From: JAXMHQ01 sp046346665
GTDB lineage: Bacteria; Verrucomicrobiota; Verrucomicrobiia; Limisphaerales; JAXMHQ01
Assembly (NCBI GenBank): GCA_046346665.1
Contig: JAXMHQ010000022.1
Location: 25,382-89,381, forward strand
Length of the DNA stretch: 64,000 nucleotides
Reading direction: 5' to 3'
The translations under genes and the position numbers were made by a program. Below, piece by piece: positions 6,757 to 14,528 of the stretch (within the stretch, counting starts at the first letter, position 1; every line of letters starts with the position of its first letter). The notes beneath the pieces are model-generated. The model made no database searches. It was not told the DNA's origin and was given only the letters and a program-made list of their open reading frames with translations.

Positions 6757-8880
6757 ATGAGCAATTCGCAACGTCTGGGCAAATTAATCGACTCCCTGGG
6801 CATGGAAGTCATCTCGGCGCAAGCCGGTTCCAACCAGGGCCAGTTCCCCATCCTCGATCTCCTCGGGAATATCCGCGACGAAACCGCCGGCAAACCCGAG
6901 TTCGCCAACATCCACACGGCCTGCGCCCAGGCCTGGGATAAAACCGTCGTCATCATCGAGTCGGGCAAGGATTTCACCGCCGAAGACGTCACCGCACTGA
7001 ACGCGCTCCTGGATCAACTCCAACACTGGCTGCAACCGGCATCTCCCAAAGCGCCTCCTGCCCACCCGGAATCCAACCATCCAGTCATCCAACAATCCAG
7101 TCCGGCTTCCTCCCCGGCACCCACCGCGCCCGCCGCCGACGCGCCGCTCTCGCTCAACCTCGACGACGCCGATCTGCTCAAGGAATTCCTGACCGAATCC
7201 CGCGAGCACCTCGACAACATCGAACAGGGCGTGCTGGTCCTGGAAAACAGCCCGGACGATGCCGAGATGTTGAACACCATCTTCCGCGCGTTCCATACCT
7301 TCAAAGGCAGCGCCGGATTCCTGAATCTCACTCCCATCAATTTGCTCGCGCACGTCCTGGAATCGCTCCTCGACCTCGCCCGCCAGCATAAACTCGCCAT
7401 CAACCGCGAGGTCATCGACCTGATCCTGCGCGGCCGGGATGTGTTGAAGAAGTTCCTGGATGAAATCGAAGCCCAGGTCAGCGGCAACACCCCGCTCGCC
7501 CCCATCCTCATCCCCACAGAGCAACTCAAAGCCTCCGTGCGGCGCATGATCGATTCCACCACCAGCGCAACGCCTGCCGCGCAAGCGTCATCCATCAATC
7601 CAGCGATCCATCAATCCAGCACAGCTCCCGCTCCCACGGCCGAACCCGACGAGAAGTCCCCGGCGGACGCGCCCACCGAGTCGCGCCCGGTCACCGGCCC
7701 GTCACTGGTCAAGGTGGACACGAGCAAACTCGACTCGCTTCTCGATCTCGTCGGCGAAATGGTGATCGCCCAGTCCCTCGTCGGACAGAATGTCAGCCAG
7801 CTTTCCGGCATCAGCCAGCAGTTCGCCCGCAATTTGAATCATCTCGGACGCATCACGCGCGACCTGCAGCGCGTCGGCATGTCCCTCCGCATGGTGCCCA
7901 TCCGGAGCGCGTTTCAGAAAATGGCGCGCGTCACCCGCGATCTCAGCACGAAGCAGCAGAAAAAAGTTCAACTGCTCACCAGCGGCGAAGACACCGAACT
8001 CGACCGCGGCGTCGTCGAGGAGCTCAACGACCCCCTGCTCCACATGATCCGCAACTCGATCGATCACGGGATCGAGTCCCCTGAAAAACGCATCGCCGCC
8101 GGCAAACCCGCCCTCGGCACCCTCCACCTCCGCGCCTACCACCAGGGCGGCAATATCGTCGTCGAAATCGAGGACGACGGCGCCGGACTCAACCGCGATC
8201 GCATCCTGGCCAAGGCCGTCGAACGCGGACTCGCCTCGCCCGGCGACACGCTGAGCGACGAGGACGTCTTCGGCTTCATTTTCGCCGCCGGATTTTCCAC
8301 CGCCGAGAAAGTCACCGACATCTCCGGACGCGGCGTCGGACTCGACGTCGTCCGCCGCAACATCGAACGCCTGCGCGGCCGCGTCGAAATCTCGTCCAAA
8401 CCCGGCAAAGGCACCCAGTTCAAAATCACCCTGCCGCTCACGCTCGCCATCATCGACGGCCTCATCGTCAAGGTCGGCGAGGAGCGCTACATCATCCCCA
8501 CCCTCTCTGTCCGCGAATCGTTCCGGCCCACCGCCGACATGGTGTCGCGCATCCAGGACCGCGCCGAGGTCGTCAACGTCCGCGGCCGCCTCATCCCCCT
8601 GCTCCGGCTCTACGAATTCTTCGGACTCAAACCCGTCTCCGACAAAATCACCGACGGCATCATCATCGTGGCGCAATCCGGCGCCGGCCTCCGCTGCCTG
8701 CTCGTCGACGGCCTCCTCCATAAGCAGGAAGTGGTCATCAAGAATCTCAACGACATGATGGTCCACAAGAACCGCGCCCTCGCCGGCGCCGCCATCCTCG
8801 GCGACGGCCGCGTCGGCCTCATCCTCGACGTCAACATGCTCGTCAACCCCGAGCACCACGCCCCCGCCATCGCGGCCTAG
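6757..8880 (+). CDS. cheA: Chemotaxis histidine kinase CheA
   Basis: 707 residues. Residues 1-130 are an unrecognised N-terminal region. The phosphotransfer (Hpt) domain follows, with His180 in FHTFKGSAG. The dimerisation helix is at LDSLLDLVGEMVIAQS, and the ATPase has N-box HMIRNSIDHGIE, DDGAGL, and GRGVGLDVV. The C-terminal CheW-like domain starts near IIDGLIVKVGEERYI. The classical P2 domain is not evident. It phosphorylates response regulators on signals from receptor arrays. No CheW, CheY or receptor gene is present in the window. Linkers either side of the Hpt domain contain in-frame copies of the intergenic ATCCA words. The start at 6757 (MSNSQRLGKL) is preferred over an upstream ATG lying in the repeat flank. 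Confidence 0.93.
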   Translation: MSNSQRLGKLIDSLGMEVISAQAGSNQGQFPILDLLGNIRDETAGKPEFANIHTACAQAWDKTVVIIESGKDFTAEDVTALNALLDQLQHWLQPASPKAPPAHPESNHPVIQQSSPASSPAPTAPAADAPLSLNLDDADLLKEFLTESREHLDNIEQGVLVLENSPDDAEMLNTIFRAFHTFKGSAGFLNLTPINLLAHVLESLLDLARQHKLAINREVIDLILRGRDVLKKFLDEIEAQVSGNTPLAPILIPTEQLKASVRRMIDSTTSATPAAQASSINPAIHQSSTAPAPTAEPDEKSPADAPTESRPVTGPSLVKVDTSKLDSLLDLVGEMVIAQSLVGQNVSQLSGISQQFARNLNHLGRITRDLQRVGMSLRMVPIRSAFQKMARVTRDLSTKQQKKVQLLTSGEDTELDRGVVEELNDPLLHMIRNSIDHGIESPEKRIAAGKPALGTLHLRAYHQGGNIVVEIEDDGAGLNRDRILAKAVERGLASPGDTLSDEDVFGFIFAAGFSTAEKVTDISGRGVGLDVVRRNIERLRGRVEISSKPGKGTQFKITLPLTLAIIDGLIVKVGEERYIIPTLSVRESFRPTADMVSRIQDRAEVVNVRGRLIPLLRLYEFFGLKPVSDKITDGIIIVAQSGAGLRCLLVDGLLHKQEVVIKNLNDMMVHKNRALAGAAILGDGRVGLILDVNMLVNPEHHAPAIAA
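7068..7103 (+). repeat. ATCCA-word repeat inside the first cheA linker
   Basis: A run of ATCCAAC/ATCCAGT words encodes ESNHPVIQQSS. The same words (for example ATCCAACAATCCA) form arms of the intergenic palindromes near 8900 and 18820. Confidence 0.6.
7588..7620 (+). repeat. ATCCA-word repeat inside the second cheA linker
   Basis: A second in-frame run of ATCCATCA/ATCCAGCG words encodes SSINPAIHQSS between the Hpt and dimerisation domains. Confidence 0.6.
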
Positions 8881-8885
8881 CGGCA

Positions 8886-9180
8886 GCAGGTGGATGGGTG
8901 GATAATTGGATTGTTGGATTCTTGGATAAGCACCCGCGTTCGTCCTCGTCCTCGTCCTCGTCCTCGATCCGTCCCCCGGTGGGGCGAGACTCCGTCGAGC
9001 CCTCGCATTTTACCCTGGATAAATCGTTAAACCGTTGAATCGTAAAACGGGAGGGACGAGCTATGCGAGTCCCCATCTGATAGTTGAGGACAGGTTGAAT
9101 GGTTGAACCGTTAAAAAGTTAAATCGGTCCGCGGCATTCCCAACCATTCAACCCTTTTAACCTTTTTAACTCTTCAACAC
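8886..9180. repeat. Composite intergenic repeat after cheA
   Basis: The gap 8881-9383 has no supported gene. It contains GGATTG-type words (8886-8930) and a short GTCCTC tandem array (about 8944-8970). It also has the GGGGCGAGACTCCGTCGAGC element near 8982, also found at 11009, 18721 and 18839. A last inverted pair is made of GTTGAATGGTTGAACC-like words at 9090-9127 against 9137-9179. The remaining 9181-9383 shows nothing clear apart from the ribosome site of the next gene. Confidence 0.6.
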
Positions 9181-9383
9181 CCCTCCCCCATGTCATCAAT
9201 TTTTGCGATAACAAAACCCGCCTCTTTGTGGTCATATTGTAAGTTGTGCCGGGCATGGGCAGAAGATTGAGATGACATCGGACAGGTCTGCGGGCATTGC
9301 GGGGGATGGCCATAATCCCTCTTCCACAGGCTGGTTTGCGCCGATTTCGGAGGTCACCCGCAGTCTTCAAAGGAACCTTGCCC

Positions 9384-10934
9384 GTGAAACCTAACTTTCT
9401 TAAACCGCGCCAGCCGCTCGACCCGTTGCTCGAAGCCGCCCGCCAGGCCTGGCTGCGCAAGGACGGGGAACAGGCCGTCGACCTGCTCAAAAAAGCCTCC
9501 CGCATGGCCCCCGGCAACGCGGGAATTCTTCTGCAGCTCGGTTACATGCACGGGATGCGATACGACTACGCATCCGCCACCGCCTGCTTCACGCGCGCCG
9601 TTCGACTGTCGGCCCGCAAATCGGAGACCCTGGCCCTGATTGCCCGACAGGCGCTCGAGTTCGCGCGGCCGGAAATCGCCGAGCATTATTTCCAACTCGC
9701 GCTGGAACATCCCGACGCCTCGCCGGACCTGTGCGTCAGGCTGGGCGAACTCTACGAACGCCAGCACCGCCTCGACGCGTCGATGGAACTGGCCGAGCGC
9801 GCCCTCCGCCGCGACGCCCGCTGCTCCACCGCCCTGCTGCTCAAAGCGCGGCTCCATCGCCAGGCCCGGCGCTTGACCGATGCCGAAAATCTCGTCCGGC
9901 CGCTCCTGGAATCGCCCGACCGCGAAACCCGCATCCGCGCCGGTTACCAGCTCGCCGCGGATCTGGACCGTCAAAATCGATGGGACGAAGCGATGGACCT
10001 GCTGCGCGATGCCAAGGCGCAACTCGAGCCGGAAGCGGCCGTCCTCCGGCCCCAGGCCGAGGAAGTGCGCCGGAAACGGCTGGAGATCCAATCGCATTCG
10101 TCCCGGGAAATGTTCAAGCGCTGGGCCGACGCCGCCGCCGACACGGTGGGGCAGGGTCCGCGCGTGGTGTTCCTCGCTGGTTACCCGCGCTCCGGCACCA
10201 CGCTGCTCCAGGAAGTGCTCGATGCACACCCCGACATTGTCACCGCCGAGGAAACCTCCATCTTCCAGGCCGATGCCTGCAGCCGGCTCGCGCGCGGATT
10301 CGCCCCGGGACATCCCATGATCTCCGTGCTCGAAGACAGCACCGCGAGCGCCCTGTCGGATTCCCGGCACAGGTATCTGGAACTGATGAAACGTTACCTC
10401 GGCGGACCGATCGAGGGACGGACGTTGATCGACAAGAACCCGGACCTGACGACGCTGGTGCCGGCGTTCGTGCGCGTGTTCCCGGAAACGCGTCTGCTGA
10501 TGGCGATCCGGGATCCGCGCGACGTGGTCCTGAGCTGTTACCTGCAGGCGCACCTGCCGCTCACTCGCGGCAGTGCGGCTTACCTCACCCTCGAGGATGC
10601 CGCGGAGGATTACGTCCAGGTGATGACAGTCTGGAAAACGCTGGCCCCGATGCTTTACAATCCCTACCTGGAGATTCGATATCGCGACGTGGTGGGCGAC
10701 CTGGAACAAAGCTCCCGGAAGGTGGTGGATTTCCTCGGATTGGACTGGAACGCGGACCTGCTGCAATTCAACGAGCATTCCCGGACGAAACTGGTCCGAT
10801 CGCCGACCTATGCCGACGTGCGGCAGCCGGTCTATACACGGTCCGTCGGCCGCTGGCGCCGCTACCGCAAATACCTCGAACCCGTGCTCCCCAAACTCCA
10901 GCCTTTCGTGGATGCCTTCGGATTCCCGCAGTAG
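9384..10934 (+). CDS. TPR-sulfotransferase
   Basis: About 516 residues. The N-terminal 240 residues are TPR repeats (for example LLQLGYMHGMRYDYASATACFTRAV). A sulfotransferase domain follows with the PAPS loop VFLAGYPRSGTTLLQEVL near residue 262 and AIRDPRDVVLSCYLQAHLP as the 3'-phosphate site. It probably sulfates a carbohydrate or peptide acceptor. The GTG at 9384 is preferred because AAGGA lies 9 bases upstream; ATG at 9306 would add 26 residues of low likeness. Unlike the sulfotransferase at 2747-4399, the TPRs here precede the catalytic domain. Confidence 0.82.
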   Translation: MKPNFLKPRQPLDPLLEAARQAWLRKDGEQAVDLLKKASRMAPGNAGILLQLGYMHGMRYDYASATACFTRAVRLSARKSETLALIARQALEFARPEIAEHYFQLALEHPDASPDLCVRLGELYERQHRLDASMELAERALRRDARCSTALLLKARLHRQARRLTDAENLVRPLLESPDRETRIRAGYQLAADLDRQNRWDEAMDLLRDAKAQLEPEAAVLRPQAEEVRRKRLEIQSHSSREMFKRWADAAADTVGQGPRVVFLAGYPRSGTTLLQEVLDAHPDIVTAEETSIFQADACSRLARGFAPGHPMISVLEDSTASALSDSRHRYLELMKRYLGGPIEGRTLIDKNPDLTTLVPAFVRVFPETRLLMAIRDPRDVVLSCYLQAHLPLTRGSAAYLTLEDAAEDYVQVMTVWKTLAPMLYNPYLEIRYRDVVGDLEQSSRKVVDFLGLDWNADLLQFNEHSRTKLVRSPTYADVRQPVYTRSVGRWRRYRKYLEPVLPKLQPFVDAFGFPQ

Positions 10935-11160
10935 CGGGACCGGAGTGGCGGATTGCTGGATTGGAGGGATCCATGGATCATCGGATTCCGGCGGCCGGCG
11001 TCGTCCTCGGTGGGGCGAGACTCCGTCGAGCCCTGACCTGACTCACGCAGAAGTGCAGAGGACGCAGGGAAACAAAACCGCTCCCGCAGATCACGCGAAT
11101 CACGCAGACTGAGGGGGAACTGGAATGTTGGAGTCGTGGAGTGCGGGGGTGATGGGTGAA
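10935..11160. repeat. Cluster of repeat words before the tRNA
   Basis: No gene. It carries GGATTG-type words, one GGGGCGAGACTCCGTCGAGC element near 11013, CGCAGA words (11042-11065 and 11090-11110) and GTGGAGT words near 11130. These are single arms of the same word families that form palindromes elsewhere in the window. Confidence 0.55.
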
Positions 11161-11199
11161 AAGGCTGGCCTGCCATCCGCAGCCCGATCGGGCGAAGGC

Positions 11200-11274
11200 T
11201 GGAGCCAATGGCCGGGATTGAACCGGCGACCGACGGTTTACGAAACCGTTGCTCTACCGCTGAGCTACATTGGC
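11200..11274 (-). tRNA. tRNA-Thr, anticodon CGU
   Basis: A 75-base cloverleaf with encoded CCA. The acceptor stem pairs GCCAATG with CATTGGC. The D-arm is AGCTCAGCGGTAGAGC and the anticodon stem ACGGT/ACCGT encloses loop TTCGTAA (anticodon CGT, reads ACG). The T-arm is CCGGTTCAATCCCGG. Confidence 0.95.
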
Positions 11275-11830
11275 ATCCGACCCGAGCGGCGACATCTGGG
11301 CCCCTTGTGGGCCATCAGCACATTCGCCGCAGGCCTAATCTGTAGCAAACGAGCCCGACCGAAGCAAGCCCGGGCGCAGCAATGGAGTGGTGGAGTGCTG
11401 GTCTGGCAAAAGCTCAGTCGGATATGGGAAAGTGCTTCGTAGAGCCATCCGAGGAAATGACGAACGCCCAACCGGCCGAGGTGCTCAGGCGCGTTATAGA
11501 GCAAAACCGGCAGATGTGACGGTTCAACGATTTGCATTCTGGTCTCGCCAGAGCAAGAGGTTGATGCCCGGTCGATTACGTATATTTTAGTGTGTTTCTG
11601 GGCCTTATGGAGCGATTTTTGACCCTGTTTTTTTATCCATCCGCACCAGTTGCGACTGGCGACTGGCTGCCAACCAAACCGCTCGGTGGGCCGGTGATGC
11701 AACCCCGGTGGGGTTGATGTATGACAGCCTCCGGAGTACCAATGAAGTTCTGATCCGTGTTCCCTTTCGTGTGTTCCGTGTGTTCCGTGGTTAAAAGGTC
11801 CCCTGTGAAACGGGGATCCGCCAACTCATG
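11275..11830. other. Gene-free stretch with repeat words
   Basis: No convincing gene is seen. GTGTTCC/GTTCCGTGG words lie at 11753-11795. A 25-base element at 11594-11618 recurs, inverted, at 40758-40782. Short open frames here have no recognisable motif. Confidence 0.4.
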
Positions 11831-11910
11831 TTGGCGGCTGCCGGACAGGTCGTCTCCCGCGTATTTGACCGGCCGGCGGGGACGCCGGCCCTACCGGCTC
11901 TGCTAAACAA

Positions 11911-11944
11911 AAAGGGTGAGCGATTTGTGGATCGCTCACCCTTT
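11911..11944 (-). terminator. Intrinsic terminator of the double-LamG gene
   Basis: A 14-bp perfect stem AAAGGGTGAGCGAT/ATCGCTCACCCTTT with a 6-base loop, followed on the minus strand by TTGTTT. It lies 64 bases past the stop of the minus-strand gene at 12008. Confidence 0.85.
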
Positions 11945-12007
11945 GCTCTGCTACCCGGACCCGGGGACCGGGAGTCAACGGTCCCGTGCCCCAAATACCC
12001 AATCCAA

Positions 12008-14182
12008 TTACAGGCTCTTCAGACGGTAGAAGGCGGCCGGGTCGGTCGCGGGCAGGGTCACCGTGTTGGTGTTGCCGCTGACCGTCGGTGCCGTGCCCAC
12101 ATCCGCCCACGCGCCCGTGCCCAGTTGCGGCCGGGTCTGGAGCTGGAAGCTGGAGGTGGACACCCAGCTGATGACGATCTGGTTGCCCTGCGCCTTGGCG
12201 GCCAGGGTGGGAGGCGTGATGACGGCGGACGTGGCCGGCGCGAGTTGCGCCGCCTGGATTTCCGCCAGCGTCAGGACCTTGTTGTAGATGTGGATTTCAT
12301 CGATCGCGCCGCGGAAGGAGCGGACGTCACCGGCGGTTCCGGTGGAGTCGCTGAAGAACGCGGCGGTGCTGGCGTTGCCGACGGCCAGGGTTCCCGACGA
12401 ATCAATCGTGCCCGCGGCGTAATCCGTGGTCCAATCGAGGGTCGCGGCCTGGCTGCCTGTGCCGAAGTAGAAGCTGACGTTCTGAGTCGGCTGGCTGCCG
12501 TCGTAACTGACGGCGAAGAACACCCAGTTGGCGGCGCCCAGCGCGGGATCAGCGGTGACCAGGGGCGAGCTGACGGCGGGCGAGCTGTCGGGCCACTGGT
12601 TGACGCCAAGCTGGAGGTTGCCGCTCGCCAGTTGCACCAGGTCGAATCCGCGGTTCTGGGAATCCAGGCTGTAGACGATGCGGTTGCCGCCGTTGCCGCT
12701 GGTCAGGTCGGCGCTGTTGATCCAGCCGCAGATGGTGAAGGCGGTCATAGGCCCCATGGTGCTGCCGTTGCCCACGAAGTTGGTGAACTGCACTTTCCGT
12801 CCGCCAGCCTGCGTGGTGTAGTCGGTGAACGTCCCGAAGTTGACCGAGCCGATGTTGGCCGTGGGGGCGTAAGGGCCGCTCGGGACGTTGGTGATCACGA
12901 CCGGGAAGCCGTCGTGGACGGCGAACACGCCGGTGCCCTGGAGATTGCCGGCGTCATTGGCCGGGCTGGCGGAGAGGGAGGTGAACACCTTGAGTCCGTT
13001 CTCAGGCAGGACAGTCAGGGTGACGGTGTCGCTGGCAAACGTGGCCGTGTAGGGGTTGCCGACGAAGACCTTCACCGACATGCTGCTCATGGCGGTGGTG
13101 GTGCTGGCGATGGTGAAGTTCGCGTTGGTGGCGCCGGTGACGTTCACTCCGTTGGTCTGCCACTGGTAGGTGATGGGCGCGCTGCCGGCGACCTGGACGC
13201 TGAACGTGGCGGGTTGGCCCTGGAAGGTGGTCAGGCTCACGGGCTGGCCGGTGATGGTGGCCGGGACGGGCGGGACGGCGCCGTTGAGCTGGGCTTCCTG
13301 GACTTCGGCCGCGGTCAGGGCGCGGTTGTAAACACGGAATTCATCCATGAGCCCTTGGAAGACGCGGCTCTGGCTGCCGGCGCCGGTGCCGGTGGAGAAG
13401 AACGAGCCGGGACCGGAATTGCCGAGCGTCAGCGGCCCGGCGTTGGCGATGACGCCGCCGTAACCGGGGGCGCCGGTGTAGTTCCAAGCCGTGTCCAGGG
13501 CGGCGAGGTTGGTCGGTCCGCCGAAGAAATATTTGAGATTCCCGCTGGGGAGCGACGGATCATAAGTGACCGCGATGAAGACCCAGTTGGCTGCGCCGGC
13601 GGCGGGGTCGGCGGTGATTTTGCCCGGGGAACTGTAAGGTCCGGGGCCGGAGCCATCGGGCCAGCTATTGATGCCGATGCGCAGGGAGCCGTTGCCGAGC
13701 TGGACAAGGTCGAAGCCCGGGCCGTTGTCGCTGGCGAGGGCGTAGGCGATGCGGTTGCCGCCCCAGCCTTCGCTCAAGCTGCGTGCATTGACCCAGCCGC
13801 AGAGCGTGAATCCGCCGACCAGGTTGGTTCCCAGGGAACCGTCCGCGACAAAGTTGGTGTTGACGAGGAGATTCACCTGCTGGCCGCCTTGCAGGGCGCC
13901 GAGGTTGCCGAAGTCGACGGAAGCGGTGTTGGGCACCGGGGTATAGATGCCGGTGGCGACGAGGTTGGTGAACTCGGGGTAGCCGTTTAACACCACGAAC
14001 GAGGCGGTGCCCTGCAGCGATCCCAGGTTGGTCGTCGACGTTCCGGAGCCTTCCTCGAATCGGAGGTTGGCGAGCGGCGTGGGCAGGGCCGCGTGCAGGG
14101 TGGCTGATGCCAGCAGGCCGGCCGCCACGGCGAGCCAGCGAGTGCGCGGACGCGCGCATTGATAAGTCAGGGCTTTAATCAT
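12008..14182 (-). CDS. Secreted double-LamG protein with Ig-like domain
   Basis: 724 residues. Signal peptide about 1-34 (MIKALTYQ...LLASATLHA). First LamG/concanavalin-like domain about 35-300 with FTLCGWVNARSLSEGWGGNR and WPDGS. An Ig-like domain (ITGQPVSLTTFQGQPATFSV) follows. A second LamG domain has FTICGWINSADLTSGNGGNR. The C-terminus (VISWVSTSSFQLQTRPQLG...AAFYRLKSL) matches a short module ending several secreted proteins here. The family binds or clads glycans at the cell surface; the ligand is unknown. The ATG at 14182 gives a clean signal peptide. Two copies of the bipartite promoter motif lie upstream and a terminator lies downstream. Confidence 0.85.
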   Translation of the reverse strand: MIKALTYQCARPRTRWLAVAAGLLASATLHAALPTPLANLRFEEGSGTSTTNLGSLQGTASFVVLNGYPEFTNLVATGIYTPVPNTASVDFGNLGALQGGQQVNLLVNTNFVADGSLGTNLVGGFTLCGWVNARSLSEGWGGNRIAYALASDNGPGFDLVQLGNGSLRIGINSWPDGSGPGPYSSPGKITADPAAGAANWVFIAVTYDPSLPSGNLKYFFGGPTNLAALDTAWNYTGAPGYGGVIANAGPLTLGNSGPGSFFSTGTGAGSQSRVFQGLMDEFRVYNRALTAAEVQEAQLNGAVPPVPATITGQPVSLTTFQGQPATFSVQVAGSAPITYQWQTNGVNVTGATNANFTIASTTTAMSSMSVKVFVGNPYTATFASDTVTLTVLPENGLKVFTSLSASPANDAGNLQGTGVFAVHDGFPVVITNVPSGPYAPTANIGSVNFGTFTDYTTQAGGRKVQFTNFVGNGSTMGPMTAFTICGWINSADLTSGNGGNRIVYSLDSQNRGFDLVQLASGNLQLGVNQWPDSSPAVSSPLVTADPALGAANWVFFAVSYDGSQPTQNVSFYFGTGSQAATLDWTTDYAAGTIDSSGTLAVGNASTAAFFSDSTGTAGDVRSFRGAIDEIHIYNKVLTLAEIQAAQLAPATSAVITPPTLAAKAQGNQIVISWVSTSSFQLQTRPQLGTGAWADVGTAPTVSGNTNTVTLPATDPAAFYRLKSL

Positions 14183-14286
14183 GATTCTTTGATGTTGAAG
14201 TGCTCCGTTGATGCAACCCGCCTGTCGCGGACAACGGGGGCACAAGGTTTCAGTTCGTCATAGGATGGGTTAGCGGATTTGCACGC

Positions 14287-14349
14287 ATCATAGGAGGTGG
14301 CGCTTCGGAAATCTTCCGGTGCAACCCCTGAATTCTTCCGGCATGCTAA
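14287..14349 (-). promoter_or_regulatory. Bipartite CCGGAA promoter motif, copy 1
   Basis: Minus strand: TTAGCATGCCGGAAGAAT from 14349, second box ACCGGAAGAT with its GG exactly 22 bp after the first GG (14339 to 14317), then TATGAT at 14292-14287. It lies about 105 bases upstream of the LamG gene. Confidence 0.7.
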
Positions 14350-14385
14350 CAACCCCCCGCTGCCGCGCGGAATACCCCCGGCAAA

Positions 14386-14403
14386 GCCCCTGAAAACAGG
14401 GGC
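14386..14403. other. Small hairpin between two promoter-motif copies
   Basis: GCCCCTG-AAAA-CAGGGGC, a 7-bp stem with AAAA loop, lies between the two CCGGAA motif copies in the 14183-14528 gap. Function unknown; it could be an operator or an RNA hairpin. The rest of this gap holds only the two motif copies. Confidence 0.35.
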
Positions 14404-14439
14404 AAACCGCCGGCAGCGATCCGCCCGGCGGCGCGAATT

Positions 14440-14473
14440 CCTGCATTTCAACCCGATTATTCCTGAATCCTAA
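14440..14473 (-). promoter_or_regulatory. Bipartite CCGGAA motif, copy 2, lacking a -10-like element
   Basis: TTAGGATTCAGGAATAAT from 14473, second box GCAGGAAT with the same 22-bp GG-to-GG spacing (14463 to 14441). No TAT/TAA element is seen at the expected distance, so this may be an auxiliary binding site. Confidence 0.5.
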
Positions 14474-14528
14474 CATTTATCCTTCCTTCCCTCGCCTGCG
14501 CGTTTTCGGGGACTTAAGCTGTGAATCC

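Noticed and set aside
8944..8970. GTCCTC tandem run as a coding DEDE-rich tail
   Set aside because: It lies in the gap after the cheA stop and belongs to the repeat block.
8886..9180. CRISPR array
   Set aside because: The repeats are short words of unequal spacing and are inverted as well as direct; there are no unique spacers of constant length and no cas genes.
11265..11702. Gene on the minus strand after the tRNA
   Set aside because: The frame runs through the tRNA, has no recognisable motif and carries repeat words; not supported as a protein.
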